Shown here: in pieces, positions 26,585-36,597 of the stretch
Position numbering within the stretch: position 1 is the first letter of the stretch
How the letters are laid out: every line of letters starts with the position of its first letter
NCBI GenBank assembly: GCA_965662885.1
Contig: CBFIJI010000002.1
Location: forward strand, 1 to 64,000
Direction of reading: 5' to 3'
DNA length: 64,000 nt
Origin: CBFIJI01 sp965662885
GTDB taxonomy: Bacteria > Bacteroidota > Bacteroidia > Flavobacteriales > Flavobacteriaceae
Notes under the pieces: model-generated
The model's database searches: none
Seen by the model: only the letters and a program-made list of their open reading frames with translations
What the model was told of the DNA's origin: nothing
Made by a program: the position numbers and the translations under genes

Positions 26585-28430
26585 AGGGTACCCCTAAATA
26601 GGGTTTTTCATATTCTGACATCAAACTTCCGTTGACCATTCTATTTTCCAACCATTTTCTTTTAACTTGTTTGGTCAAGTGTTTTTCAATCATCAAACTT
26701 GCTATAGGTGCAGCCCAACGTCCTCCCCAATAGCCGTTTTCTACAAATACAGCAAGCGCAATTTGAGGATCGTCTTTTGGCGCAAATGCAATAAACATGG
26801 AATGATCTGTCAATTGTGTTTTTACACTATCAATTTTGATAAAATTTTCGACAGTTCCAGTTTTTCCGCAGACTTCAATACCTTTTATTTTGGCAATCCT
26901 AGCCGTGCCAAATTCCACTACTTGATGCATCCCTTCAACAACGATTTCAAAGTTTTCTCTATCAATGGTGGTTTGCTTTTTTGGATACAAAGAATCTCTT
27001 TTTTTAGCGTCTTTAATATGGACAAAATGTGGTTTGATGTAATACCCTCTATTAGCGATTGCAGCGGTAAAATTGGCCATTTGAATGGGCGTGGTTAAAA
27101 TTTCCCCCTGTCCAATAGCATTGGAAATGATGGTGGGGGCTTTCCATCCTCCTGATGGATACCAATAATCGTAATAAGTACCATCGGGGATTAACCCAGG
27201 TCGACCAACAGGAAGATCATAACCAAGATAATTTCCTAAACCAAAACTACTTAGGTGAGCTTTCCATCGGTCAACAGCCTCTTTTGGTGTGGGGTAAGCT
27301 TCAACAATTCCTTTATATGTTTTTCCAAAATAACTATTGCAGGAATTTTTTATCCCTTGCATTAAATTATTTCGTGATCCCCTTCGACAATGGCAGGCCA
27401 TAAAAGCTCCTCGTGCATAATAATGACCAGCATTACATGTAAAAGTCGTTTCTGGTGTAATTACGTTCTCTTGTAAGGCAATCAAAGCATTTAAGGTTTT
27501 AAAAGGGGAGCCGGGAGCGTATTCTGCCTGTAGCCCTCGATCAAATAAAGGTTTGCCTACAGTATCTTTTAAAAGTTTTCGATAGTTTTTGGATCGTTTT
27601 CTTCCCACCAATAAGTTGGGGTCATAACTTGGAGCAGTTATTAAGGCAAGAATCTCTCCAGTTTTAGGTTCAATAGCAACAATACCTCCACGTTTGTTTT
27701 GAAGGAGTTCTTGTCCATATTGCTGAAGTTCAGCATCAATAGAGAGGGTAATGTTATCGGCATTTTCAGGGGGGATATCAGAACTTCCATTTTCATAAGA
27801 CCCAAGAATACGATTAAAGCGATCTTTTTGAAAATAACGCACACCTTTTTTTCCGCGAAGTTGTTTTTCATAACTTTTTTCAATCCCCTGGCGCCCTATG
27901 AGTTCTCCCAAGCTATAGTAACTTTCACTTTTAAGTTCGTATTGATTGACTTCACTGATATATCCCAACACATTCGAAGCAATGGGATAACGATAATCTC
28001 TGACAGATTTTTTTTGAAGATAAAATCCAGGATATTTCCAAATCTTTTCTAATAGGAGCGCACTTTGTTCTTTAGACAGTAAAGGGACAATAATGGACGG
28101 TAGTTTTCTTGAAAAAAACTGGGCCTTTCTCAGACTTTTTTTGAGTGCTTCGGTTGTAATGCTAAGGATGGCAGCAATCTCTAAAGAATCAAAAGGGGCT
28201 ATATTTTCAGGAATAGCCATAAGGTCATAAGCAGGTTGGTTGGCGACTAGCAATTGACCGTTTCGATCATAAATCAGTCCTCGTTCAGGAAAAATAGGAC
28301 GTTCAATTATGGCATTGTTTTCTGACAACTTTTTATAACGTGGATTAACGAGTTGAATGCTTATTAATTGAACAATAAACAAAAAAGAACTCAAGCCTGT
28401 AAAACCCAATAAAATAAATTTTCGTGTCAT
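26568..28430 (-). CDS. mrdA: Penicillin-binding protein 2, elongation transpeptidase
   Basis: The protein has 620 residues with a short cytosolic start and one N-terminal membrane helix. A dimerisation domain follows (RGLIYDRNGQLLVANQPAYD at about 54-73). The transpeptidase domain shows all three active-site motifs: SPFK in APGSPFKTL (SxxK), SCN in NSCNSYF, and KTG in CGKTGTVENF. PBP2 cross-links side-wall peptidoglycan as RodA's partner. It overlaps mreD by 4 nt and rodA by 17 nt. The Pro after the nucleophile Ser replaces the Thr found in many PBP2 proteins and is a modest variation. Confidence 0.95.
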   Translation of the reverse strand: MTRKFILLGFTGLSSFLFIVQLISIQLVNPRYKKLSENNAIIERPIFPERGLIYDRNGQLLVANQPAYDLMAIPENIAPFDSLEIAAILSITTEALKKSLRKAQFFSRKLPSIIVPLLSKEQSALLLEKIWKYPGFYLQKKSVRDYRYPIASNVLGYISEVNQYELKSESYYSLGELIGRQGIEKSYEKQLRGKKGVRYFQKDRFNRILGSYENGSSDIPPENADNITLSIDAELQQYGQELLQNKRGGIVAIEPKTGEILALITAPSYDPNLLVGRKRSKNYRKLLKDTVGKPLFDRGLQAEYAPGSPFKTLNALIALQENVITPETTFTCNAGHYYARGAFMACHCRRGSRNNLMQGIKNSCNSYFGKTYKGIVEAYPTPKEAVDRWKAHLSSFGLGNYLGYDLPVGRPGLIPDGTYYDYWYPSGGWKAPTIISNAIGQGEILTTPIQMANFTAAIANRGYYIKPHFVHIKDAKKRDSLYPKKQTTIDRENFEIVVEGMHQVVEFGTARIAKIKGIEVCGKTGTVENFIKIDSVKTQLTDHSMFIAFAPKDDPQIALAVFVENGYWGGRWAAPIASLMIEKHLTKQVKRKWLENRMVNGSLMSEYEKPYLGVPFEINE

Positions 28431-28933
28431 TTGCTCGGTTTATAAAAACGCATCATAATCCATATAAGAAGAATAGAAAATAAGCTAGTTGTCAAGGTAT
28501 GTTTGATGATAATAATGGTATTCTCCGTATTAAAATAAACACTTATAAAATAGATTAAATGATGAAGGAAAACAAAAAGTAAGACATATAAAATTTTATT
28601 TCTAATTCTTGGTTCATCTCTAATCGTCAAACTCTGAACTTTTGTTTTAAAGCCAAAGATTACACCGATAATGGCAGGTCGAATAAAACAAATGGTTAGT
28701 GAAGCTATGGTATGAGCGCCCCCTCCTTGAGAAAAAAGATCGATAGAAAGTCCCATCAAAAATCCTAAAAAGATATAAACGGTCTGATTGAGGTAAAAAG
28801 GGAATAAGAGTAAAAACAAGAGATAAATCATGGGATTGAGGTACCCAAAAAGATTAATATTGTTCATGACCAAAATCTGAAGAAGAATTAAGGTGATAAA
28901 CCGAATACTATATTTTCGATAATTCTGAATCAT
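28427..28933 (-). CDS. mreD: Rod-shape protein MreD
   Basis: The protein has 168 residues with about five hydrophobic helices and little else, as usual for MreD, an inner-membrane member of the elongasome that bridges MreC to the wall machinery. Sequence identity to named MreD proteins is not obvious by eye; the call rests on size, topology and the mreB-mreC-mreD-mrdA-rodA order. It overlaps both neighbours by 4 nt. Confidence 0.9.
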   Translation of the reverse strand: MIQNYRKYSIRFITLILLQILVMNNINLFGYLNPMIYLLFLLLFPFYLNQTVYIFLGFLMGLSIDLFSQGGGAHTIASLTICFIRPAIIGVIFGFKTKVQSLTIRDEPRIRNKILYVLLFVFLHHLIYFISVYFNTENTIIIIKHTLTTSLFSILLIWIMMRFYKPSK

Positions 28934-29748
28934 TTTTCTTCCTTATCAATTAGTGTTTTTATTTCATCGTAATTCAAGTTTTCAATGACATATACGAAGT
29001 TAAACTGTGTTGGGTCGTTAAAGAGGGATACTTTTATTTCGTGATAGCCTTGAGTTAGTGGAGTTTTTACATCAACGATTTTTCCAATTGGAATCCCCAA
29101 TGGGAAATAGGCTGACATTCCTCCAGATATAATAGTATCACCAACATTTACGGGATAAATGGAAACGATATCATCTAAAAGCATTTCTTTTGGGTTAGTT
29201 CCATCCCAACGCAAAGAACCAAAACTAGTGTTGTTTTTAAAGCGGGCATTAATACGTATTTCATTGTTTAGAATGGAAATAACACTAGCGTAGTTGGCTG
29301 TTACTTGATTGACGATTCCTACAATACCATTGGCATTAATCACCCCCATCTCGGGTTGAATACCGTCATTACTTCCTTGATTGATTACCAAGTAGTTTCG
29401 CGCCAATTGATGGCTATTTTTAATTACTTGAGCCTTTTTTACTTCAAAAGGGAAATTGGATTGGGAAGCATTATTGGATAGAAATGTTTGCTCAAAATAA
29501 GAGAGGGTTAATTTTTTTAGTGCATTGTTTTCTTCAACGAGTTGATCAACTTTTTGTTTTAGTGCAAAATAACCAGTAACTAAGCTACCAACTTGGTAAA
29601 TCCCTCCTGATATTCCAAGACTTATTTTATTGAGTTGTGTTTGGTGATAGTAACTTCTGTTTCCAAGAAAGACCGTTGAAAACGATAGTAATAGAAGATA
29701 GAGAATAAGGTTTTTATACCGAACGAACAGACTTATAATTCGTTGCAT
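28930..29748 (-). CDS. mreC: Rod-shape protein MreC
   Basis: The protein has 272 residues. One N-terminal membrane helix (about 10-27) is followed by a coiled coil (about 62-90, LKQKVDQLVEENNALKKL) and two beta domains (VIKNSHQLARNYLVINQGSN, GVINANGIVGIVNQV and later GGMSAYFPLGIPIGKI). MreC is the periplasmic scaffold that joins MreB to PBP2. It lies 7 nt after mreB and overlaps mreD by 4 nt. Confidence 0.95.
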   Translation of the reverse strand: MQRIISLFVRYKNLILYLLLLSFSTVFLGNRSYYHQTQLNKISLGISGGIYQVGSLVTGYFALKQKVDQLVEENNALKKLTLSYFEQTFLSNNASQSNFPFEVKKAQVIKNSHQLARNYLVINQGSNDGIQPEMGVINANGIVGIVNQVTANYASVISILNNEIRINARFKNNTSFGSLRWDGTNPKEMLLDDIVSIYPVNVGDTIISGGMSAYFPLGIPIGKIVDVKTPLTQGYHEIKVSLFNDPTQFNFVYVIENLNYDEIKTLIDKEEK

Positions 29749-29755
29749 TTATTCC

Positions 29756-30775
29756 TTATTTTATCAAGACCGTTTTATAACGTTCTAAATTTTTAAGGGC
29801 GATCCCAGTTCCTCGGACTACAGCTTCTAGGGGGTCTTCGGCAACATAAACAGGGAGGTCAGTTTTTTGAGATAAACGTTTATCTAAACCTCGAAGTAAT
29901 GCACCACCACCAGCAAGATAAATCCCCGTATTATAAATATCTGCAGCCAATTCAGGTGGTGTTTGTGAAAGGGCTTCCATAATAGCATCTTCAATGCGTA
30001 CAATTGACTTATCCAATGCACGAGCAATTTCAACATAGGAAATAATGGCTTGCTTTGGTTTTCCAGTCAACAAGTCTCTTCCTTGTACTGACATTTCTTC
30101 TGGTGGGTCATCCAGTTTTTCCATGGCACTACCCACAATAATTTTAATTTTTTCAGCGGTACGTTCTCCAACAAATAAATTGTTTTTTGCTCGCATAAAA
30201 CTGATGATATCATTTGTAAAGACATCCCCAGCAATTTTAATAGACCGATCACAAACAATTCCTGAAAGTGCAATGACTGCAATCTCTGTCGTTCCTCCTC
30301 CAATATCAACAATCATATTTCCACGGGGCTGAACAATATCAATTCCAATTCCGATGGCGGCGGCCATGGGTTCATGGATTAAATACACTTCTTTTCCATT
30401 TACACGTTCTGCAGATTCTTTTACTGCTCGCATCTCTACTTCTGTAATTCCTGACGGGATACAAATAACCATACGGAGGGAAGGTGTGAAAAACCGCCTC
30501 TTTAACGATGGAATACTTTTTATCAGTCGATTAATCATTTGTTCAGAAGCATTGAAATCAGCAATAACCCCATCCTTTAACGGACGAATGGTACGAATAT
30601 TTTCATGCGTTTTACCTTGCATCATGCTGGCTTCTTCGCCAATTGCTATGACTTTTCCACTATTTCGGTCTATAGCAACTATGGAGGGACTGTCAACAAC
30701 TACTTTGTCATTATGAATAATCAATGTATTCGCGGTACCTAAATCAATTGCTATTTCTTCTGTAAAGAATCCCAT
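29756..30775 (-). CDS. mreB: Actin-like cell-shape protein MreB
   Basis: The protein has 339 residues. The actin-fold ATP site is complete: DLGTANTLI at about 10-18 (phosphate 1), GNMIVDIGGGTTEIAVI at about 150-166 (phosphate 2), HEPMAAAIGIG, and GIYLAGGGALLRGLD (adenosine site). It forms membrane-bound filaments that guide side-wall synthesis. It heads the mreBCD-mrdA-rodA unit and is followed upstream by purH with only 37 nt between, so purH and mreB may share a transcript. Confidence 0.97.
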   Translation of the reverse strand: MGFFTEEIAIDLGTANTLIIHNDKVVVDSPSIVAIDRNSGKVIAIGEEASMMQGKTHENIRTIRPLKDGVIADFNASEQMINRLIKSIPSLKRRFFTPSLRMVICIPSGITEVEMRAVKESAERVNGKEVYLIHEPMAAAIGIGIDIVQPRGNMIVDIGGGTTEIAVIALSGIVCDRSIKIAGDVFTNDIISFMRAKNNLFVGERTAEKIKIIVGSAMEKLDDPPEEMSVQGRDLLTGKPKQAIISYVEIARALDKSIVRIEDAIMEALSQTPPELAADIYNTGIYLAGGGALLRGLDKRLSQKTDLPVYVAEDPLEAVVRGTGIALKNLERYKTVLIK

Positions 30776-30812
30776 TTATTTTACAACTTGTTTGTTTGCA
30801 AAGTTAGATAAA

Positions 30813-32336
30813 TTAATGTTTAAAATGCCGTATTCCTGTAAAGACCATTGCAACATTATTACTGTCACAAAAATCGATGGACAATTGGTCTTTAATTGAC
30901 CCCCCGGGCTGAATAACTGATTTTATTCCTTCATTAGCAGCGATTTCTACGCAATCGGGAAATGGGAAAAAGGCATCGCTAGCCATAACGGCATCCGTTA
31001 AGTCAAAGCCAAACGATTTTGCTTTATTAATGGCTTGATATAAGGCATCAACTCGAGAGGTTTGCCCGGTACCCGAAGCCAGTAATTGATTGTTTTTTGC
31101 GAGAACAATCGTATTGGATTTGGTGTGTTTACAAATCTTGGACGCAAACAATAAATCATCCACTTCTTCCTTAGTGGGTTGTCGTTTGGTTACCTGTTCT
31201 AAGCCTTCTGAAGTATCTGTTTTGAGGTCTTTCCCTTGTGTCAGATAGCCATTCAGACAACTTCTAACAGAATTGTTAGGTAATTGAATACTTTTCTGTA
31301 GTAATAGGATGCGCTTCTTTTTTGTTTTTAAAAGGGTCAGTGCGGCAGGCGAATACGATGGTGCGATAATTACCTCACAAAATAGGGAATGAATTGCGGT
31401 TGCTGTAACTTCATCAATTTCTTTATTGGTTATAAGTACACCTCCAAAAGCCGATACTGGATCTCCAGCTAATGCATCTTGATAAGCCTCCAAAAGTGAA
31501 TTTCTTACAGCAAAACCACAGGCGTTGTTGTGTTTTAAAATAGCAAAAGCAGGTTGCCCTTCATAAAACTCCAAAATTAAGTTGACCGCAGCATCAATAT
31601 CCAAAAGGTTATTGTAAGAAATTTCCTTGCCATTGAGTTGATCAAAGAGTTCATTTAATGGACCAAAAAAACGCCCTTCCTGATGAGGGTTTTCTCCATA
31701 CCGAAGGGGAGTAACTTCACCAACACTAAGTTTTAAGTTTTTTTCTGTTTGATTGAAATGGTTGTAAATGGCAGCATCGTAATGTGAAGAAGTATGAAAA
31801 GCTTTTACTGAAAAGCGTTTTCTGTCGGCCAGAATGGTGTGACCATCATGTGCTTTTAAAAGGGATAAAAACTCCCCATAATCCTCTTTATTGGAAACAC
31901 AAAAGACCTGATTAAAGTTTTTTGCAGCAGCACGAATCAAGGCAATACCTCCAATATCAATTTTTTCAATAATTTCTTCTTCTGACCCACCTGAAGCAAC
32001 CGTCTCCTCAAAAGGATAGAGATCGACAATTACAAGATCTAATGGGGGTATTTCATAGGTTTGGAGTTCTTTTTGATCACTCTCTAATCCACTCCGATTC
32101 AAGATCCCTCCAAATACTTTTGGGTGAAGTGTTTTAACTCGTCCACCTAGAATGGATGGATATCCAGTAAGGCTTTCTACCGCAACAACTGGGTGTCCTA
32201 AGTTTCTAATAAACGTTTCTGTTCCTCCGGTAGAGTAGAGGGTAACCCCATTTTGGACGAGGTAATCGATAATAGGCTCTAAGCCGGTTTTATTATAGAC
32301 AGAGATTAGTGCAGTTGTAATTTTTTTAGTTTCCAT
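30813..32336 (-). CDS. purH: Bifunctional AICAR transformylase / IMP cyclohydrolase
   Basis: The protein has 507 residues. It catalyses the last two steps of IMP synthesis: formylation of AICAR and ring closure. The N-terminal MGS-like IMP cyclohydrolase domain (about 1-190) begins ALISVYNKTGLEPIIDYL and contains STGGTE and GGRVKTLHPKVFGGIL. The C-terminal transformylase (about 195-507) shows RYGENPHQ, KHNNACGFA and DAFFPFPDCVE. Length is normal. It follows the GAF-domain gene after 6 nt. Confidence 0.97.
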   Translation of the reverse strand: METKKITTALISVYNKTGLEPIIDYLVQNGVTLYSTGGTETFIRNLGHPVVAVESLTGYPSILGGRVKTLHPKVFGGILNRSGLESDQKELQTYEIPPLDLVIVDLYPFEETVASGGSEEEIIEKIDIGGIALIRAAAKNFNQVFCVSNKEDYGEFLSLLKAHDGHTILADRKRFSVKAFHTSSHYDAAIYNHFNQTEKNLKLSVGEVTPLRYGENPHQEGRFFGPLNELFDQLNGKEISYNNLLDIDAAVNLILEFYEGQPAFAILKHNNACGFAVRNSLLEAYQDALAGDPVSAFGGVLITNKEIDEVTATAIHSLFCEVIIAPSYSPAALTLLKTKKKRILLLQKSIQLPNNSVRSCLNGYLTQGKDLKTDTSEGLEQVTKRQPTKEEVDDLLFASKICKHTKSNTIVLAKNNQLLASGTGQTSRVDALYQAINKAKSFGFDLTDAVMASDAFFPFPDCVEIAANEGIKSVIQPGGSIKDQLSIDFCDSNNVAMVFTGIRHFKH

Positions 32337-32342
32337 TACACA

Positions 32343-32822
32343 TTAAGATATCATTTCAATAGTTGTGTAGGTTTTAGTAATCAATTGACAAACACTTTCT
32401 AAAAAGGCTTCATCCTCTGGGGTAAACGTATTTAATGAATGGGAATCAACATCAATTTGACCAATATTTTTTCCTTCTATAAAAATAGGAATTACAATTT
32501 CAGATTTAATATCAATTCCACAAGAAATATAGTTGTCCTGAGCTTTCACGTCTGGTACAACAAAATTACTGTTGGAAACGGCTACCTGACCGCAAATTCC
32601 TTTTCCAAACGGGATTTCAGTATGTTCGGTAGGTACTCCTGCAAATGCTCTAAGATGCAGTGTTTTTGTTTTAAAATCAGAAAAATAAAAACCCACCCAA
32701 TCGTAGTTTTTAAGCTCTTTCTGTAGGAGTTCACAAATCTCTCTAAGCCCTCGGGTGGCATCTGGGAATGAGGAAGTGAGCAGTGTTTTAATTTCTGTTA
32801 ATAGGTCAGAGTATGTTTTCAT
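32343..32822 (-). CDS. msrC: GAF-domain free methionine-(R)-sulfoxide reductase
   Basis: The protein is a single GAF domain of 159 residues. The fRMsr signature is clear: GKGICGQVAV with Cys77 and DNYISCGIDIKSEIVIPIF with Cys101. These are the positions of reactive cysteines in free Met-(R)-SO reductases. The enzyme reduces free methionine-R-sulfoxide in the cytosol, a repair step after oxidative stress. It lies 6 nt upstream of purH. The gene symbol follows the Escherichia coli name; a general GAF sensor is less likely, given the cysteines and the size. Confidence 0.88.
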   Translation of the reverse strand: MKTYSDLLTEIKTLLTSSFPDATRGLREICELLQKELKNYDWVGFYFSDFKTKTLHLRAFAGVPTEHTEIPFGKGICGQVAVSNSNFVVPDVKAQDNYISCGIDIKSEIVIPIFIEGKNIGQIDVDSHSLNTFTPEDEAFLESVCQLITKTYTTIEMIS

Positions 32823-32900
32823 TTTTCAAAAATAGTTAAATTACCGATTTTCAAAGGGTTATTAAATGGCAATCAATCCATTAAAAAAATTGATGTTATA

Positions 32901-32930
32901 AAAAAATCCTGCCATCTGGCAGGATTTTAA
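32901..32930 (-). terminator. Intrinsic terminator of groESL
   Basis: The stem AAAATCCTGCC / GGCAGGATTTT has a 4-base loop (32903-32928), with a T run on the reverse strand just past it. It lies about 20 nt after the groEL stop. Confidence 0.88.
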
Positions 32931-32948
32931 TGGGATAGGATGTGTTAA

Positions 32949-34601
<1,653 letters not shown>

Positions 34602-34880
34602 TTATACAATTGCGAGTATATCGCTTTCTTTCATTATTAAATAGTCGGTGCCTTCAAACTCCAATTCTGTTCCAGCGTATTTTCCATACAAAACGTTGTC
34701 ACCTACTTTTAAGGTTACTGGATTTTCCTTTGTCCCATCACCAACAGCGACAACCGTTCCTCTTAAAGGCTTTTCTTTTGCTGAATCAGGAATAATAATT
34801 CCAGATGAAGTTTTTGTTTCGATAGCAGTAGGCTCAATCAAAACCCGATCTGCCAAAGGTTTAATGTTTATGTTACTCAT
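34602..34880 (-). CDS. groES: Co-chaperonin GroES (Hsp10)
   Basis: The protein has 92 residues. It forms the lid of the GroEL chamber. It begins with the conserved strand LADRVLIEP, has the mobile loop at about 17-32 ([11 protein letters not shown]) and the [16 protein letters not shown] segment near the end. It is the promoter-proximal gene of groESL, with a 121-nt upstream gap that contains TGTCA repeats and a possible sigma-54 site. Confidence 0.98.
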   Translation of the reverse strand: MSNINIKPLADRVLIEPTAIETKTSSGIIIPDSAKEKPLRGTVVAVGDGTKENPVTLKVGDNVLYGKYAGTELEFEGTDYLIMKESDILAIV

Positions 34881-34910
34881 GATATTAGATAGATTTTTTT
34901 AAAGGTTATT

Positions 34911-34975
34911 TCAGAAACTGTGCCACCCATAAAAAGGTGTCAATTTGAAAAAATTGAATGTCATACTGTCAGTCA
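34911..34975 (-). promoter_or_regulatory. Possible sigma-54-like promoter with TGTCA repeats upstream of groES
   Basis: On the reverse strand TGGCAC (34925-34920) matches a sigma-54 -24 element. Five bases further the sequence reads CTGAA where TTGCA/T is expected, so the -12 element is imperfect. Upstream, on the forward strand, TGTCA occurs three times (34938, 34959 and 34967), with GTCA directly after the last. I do not see a TAnnTTTG box here. The regulator that could act on it lies 1.6 kb away. This is a candidate, not a demonstrated site. Confidence 0.35.
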
Positions 34976-35001
34976 AAAAGGAAAGCCAAGCTGTTTGCAG
35001 C

Positions 35002-35361
35002 TTAGTTTTCATCACTTTGAACAGGAATTTCGGGAATCTCTTCGGTAGTCGATGGAAGGGTTTCTGGGATATTTTGTTCCGTGGGAGTAGTTTCCTGTAT
35101 CAATTTTGAATCAGAAACATTATTATTGGAAGAAAGTGTTGCATTTGAAATTAAGATTAAAACAAGTAGTAAACTTGCCAAAATCCATGTACTTCTATCG
35201 AGGAAGTCGGTTGTTTTCTGCACACCACCCATTTGTTGAGTTCCACCCCCTCCAAAAGAAGAAGATAATCCTCCTCCTTTAGGATTTTGAACCATCACAA
35301 CGAGGATCAGTAAGAAGCATACCACGATGATCAGGCTTATAAAAATGTAAAATATACTCAT
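35002..35361 (-). CDS. secG: Preprotein translocase subunit SecG
   Basis: The protein has 119 residues: two membrane helices (about 2-23 and 57-75) joined by the SecG hallmark loop VMVQNPKGGGLSSSFGGGG. SecG is the small accessory subunit of the SecYEG channel. The acidic C-terminal tail (about 90-119, rich in Glu, Thr and Pro) is longer than in Escherichia coli, as is common in this phylum. It lies 4 nt after the TPR-like gene. Confidence 0.95.
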   Translation of the reverse strand: MSIFYIFISLIIVVCFLLILVVMVQNPKGGGLSSSFGGGGTQQMGGVQKTTDFLDRSTWILASLLLVLILISNATLSSNNNVSDSKLIQETTPTEQNIPETLPSTTEEIPEIPVQSDEN

Positions 35362-35365
35362 TTGA

Positions 35366-36082
35366 TTATTCTTTCTGTTGTTGTCTTTTTTTTATTTCTT
35401 CAATTTGGTCTGCAAAGAAACCATTTTTTTCCGGATATTTCAAGCGTAGAATTTCATATGCTTTAATCGCTTTCCGATACTTTTTTTGCTTGATAAAAAC
35501 TTTGGCTAGGGTTTCTGTCATCAATTCACTATTTGACGCCCAACTTTCCGAACTCAAATCAACTCTATTATAGTCTTTTTTAGGGCTTTCTATTTTTGGA
35601 CTTTTGGCTAAAAAAGTATCAAATAATTCGATTTTTTTATCAATGGTCAGCTTCCCTTCATCGGGATTTACTTTATTTTCATTGATATGTCGCACCCAAT
35701 CCAAAAACCTCATTTCTAGTGGGGCTTTTTCTGCTTGCAGGGTATTATCTTTAACTCCTTTGTTGATCGAATGATCTGGATTATCCACATGTTCTCCATT
35801 AGATTCCTCTTTTGTGGAAACTATTTCCCTTCTTGGAACAGGATTGTTAATCCATCGATGGAGCAACGATCGGTCATGGGTCATACTGGCTGTTTGTTGC
35901 AGCAAAAAAGAATAAAAATCTGGTTGGTGATGGTTTATTCCTTTTAAGAGATAGACCATTGCTGGTTGGAAAAAGGGATAGTCTTCGATTAATTTCTTAA
36001 AATCTTCAAAATCCTCCTTAAAGGCTGGCTTAAATTGGTCGAGACGATTGATAAATTTTTTTGCATCCATTTTAGCTACCAT
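35366..36082 (-). CDS. Helical TPR-like protein of unknown function
   Basis: The protein has 238 residues, or 234 if it starts at Met5 (36070), which would remove a 7-nt overlap with lptE and leave a short gap. It has no signal peptide. The C-terminal third holds a TPR-like pair (about 195-230, MTETLAKVFIKQKKYRKAIK and AYEILRLKYPEKNGFFADQI). The N-terminal part is helical (FINRLDQFKPAFKEDFEDFK), and the middle is charged and probably disordered. It lies between lptE and secG on one transcript. A role in assembly at the membrane is possible, but nothing in it names a function. Confidence 0.7.
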   Translation of the reverse strand: MVAKMDAKKFINRLDQFKPAFKEDFEDFKKLIEDYPFFQPAMVYLLKGINHHQPDFYSFLLQQTASMTHDRSLLHRWINNPVPRREIVSTKEESNGEHVDNPDHSINKGVKDNTLQAEKAPLEMRFLDWVRHINENKVNPDEGKLTIDKKIELFDTFLAKSPKIESPKKDYNRVDLSSESWASNSELMTETLAKVFIKQKKYRKAIKAYEILRLKYPEKNGFFADQIEEIKKRQQQKE

Positions 36083-36597
36083 TTGGCAAGGGTATCGTTA
36101 AAGATGTCTTGAGTAATACGGTCAAAAATTTCTTTATGAGCCGTGTCAATGATATCGTACACTTGTTGTTCAGCGGGAAAATCAAAATAAAAAGAGTAGC
36201 TCTTATTAAAGTCATCTTCTTCCTTTTTTGTATTGAAAAACCGAAAAGCCACACTCATGGTAAGTCGGTTTTGGGCAGCTGTAATTTTTGAGGTTGCTGA
36301 CATTGGTTTAACACTGTATTCAGTAATTTCTCCTTCGTAAATAAGGTCACCACTATTGTTGACAAGACTTAAATTGGTTTGATTTAGTAACAAATCTTGA
36401 AGGGCGATTGTAAAATCTTGATCCAGCCCAGGTTCTACAATGGAGCCTGGTCGGTTTCCAGCCTGATTCTCAAAGTAGTTCACTTGAAATGTTTTTGTTC
36501 CTGGGGGAATGGAAGCTCCTGTAAATGAATAGATACCACAAGCGTGGAGAGTCATTACTAAAATCCCTGCCAAGATTAAAAAGACTGGTTTATTCAT
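36076..36597 (-). CDS. lptE: LptE-like LPS-assembly lipoprotein
   Basis: The protein has 173 residues. A lipoprotein signal ends TLHAC (Cys20), followed by GIYSFTGASIPPGTKTFQV, the strand-rich LptE/SecM-like beginning, and then LQDLLLNQTNLSLV with a beta hairpin. LptE plugs the LptD barrel that inserts LPS in the outer membrane. The family is very diverse, so the call depends on size, lipobox, the PPGTKTF start and the known gene neighbourhood. It overlaps the regulator gene upstream by 8 nt. Confidence 0.85.
   Translation of the reverse strand: MNKPVFLILAGILVMTLHACGIYSFTGASIPPGTKTFQVNYFENQAGNRPGSIVEPGLDQDFTIALQDLLLNQTNLSLVNNSGDLIYEGEITEYSVKPMSATSKITAAQNRLTMSVAFRFFNTKKEEDDFNKSYSFYFDFPAEQQVYDIIDTAHKEIFDRITQDIFNDTLAKW

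Noticed and set aside
26667..28052. Forward-strand frames of up to 143 residues over the PBP2 gene
   Set aside because: They are antisense to a clear transpeptidase gene with all three active-site motifs, and have no protein-family look of their own.
30045..30716. Two forward-strand open frames of 95 and 120 residues over mreB
   Set aside because: They lie wholly antisense to mreB, whose ATP-site motifs are intact. Composition is that of a shadow frame.
32826..32833. TATTTTTG a few bases before the GAF-domain gene start, with a TTTG 17 nt upstream
   Set aside because: It matches the -7 box, but transcription would start at or inside the start codon. It is probably chance in AT-rich DNA.
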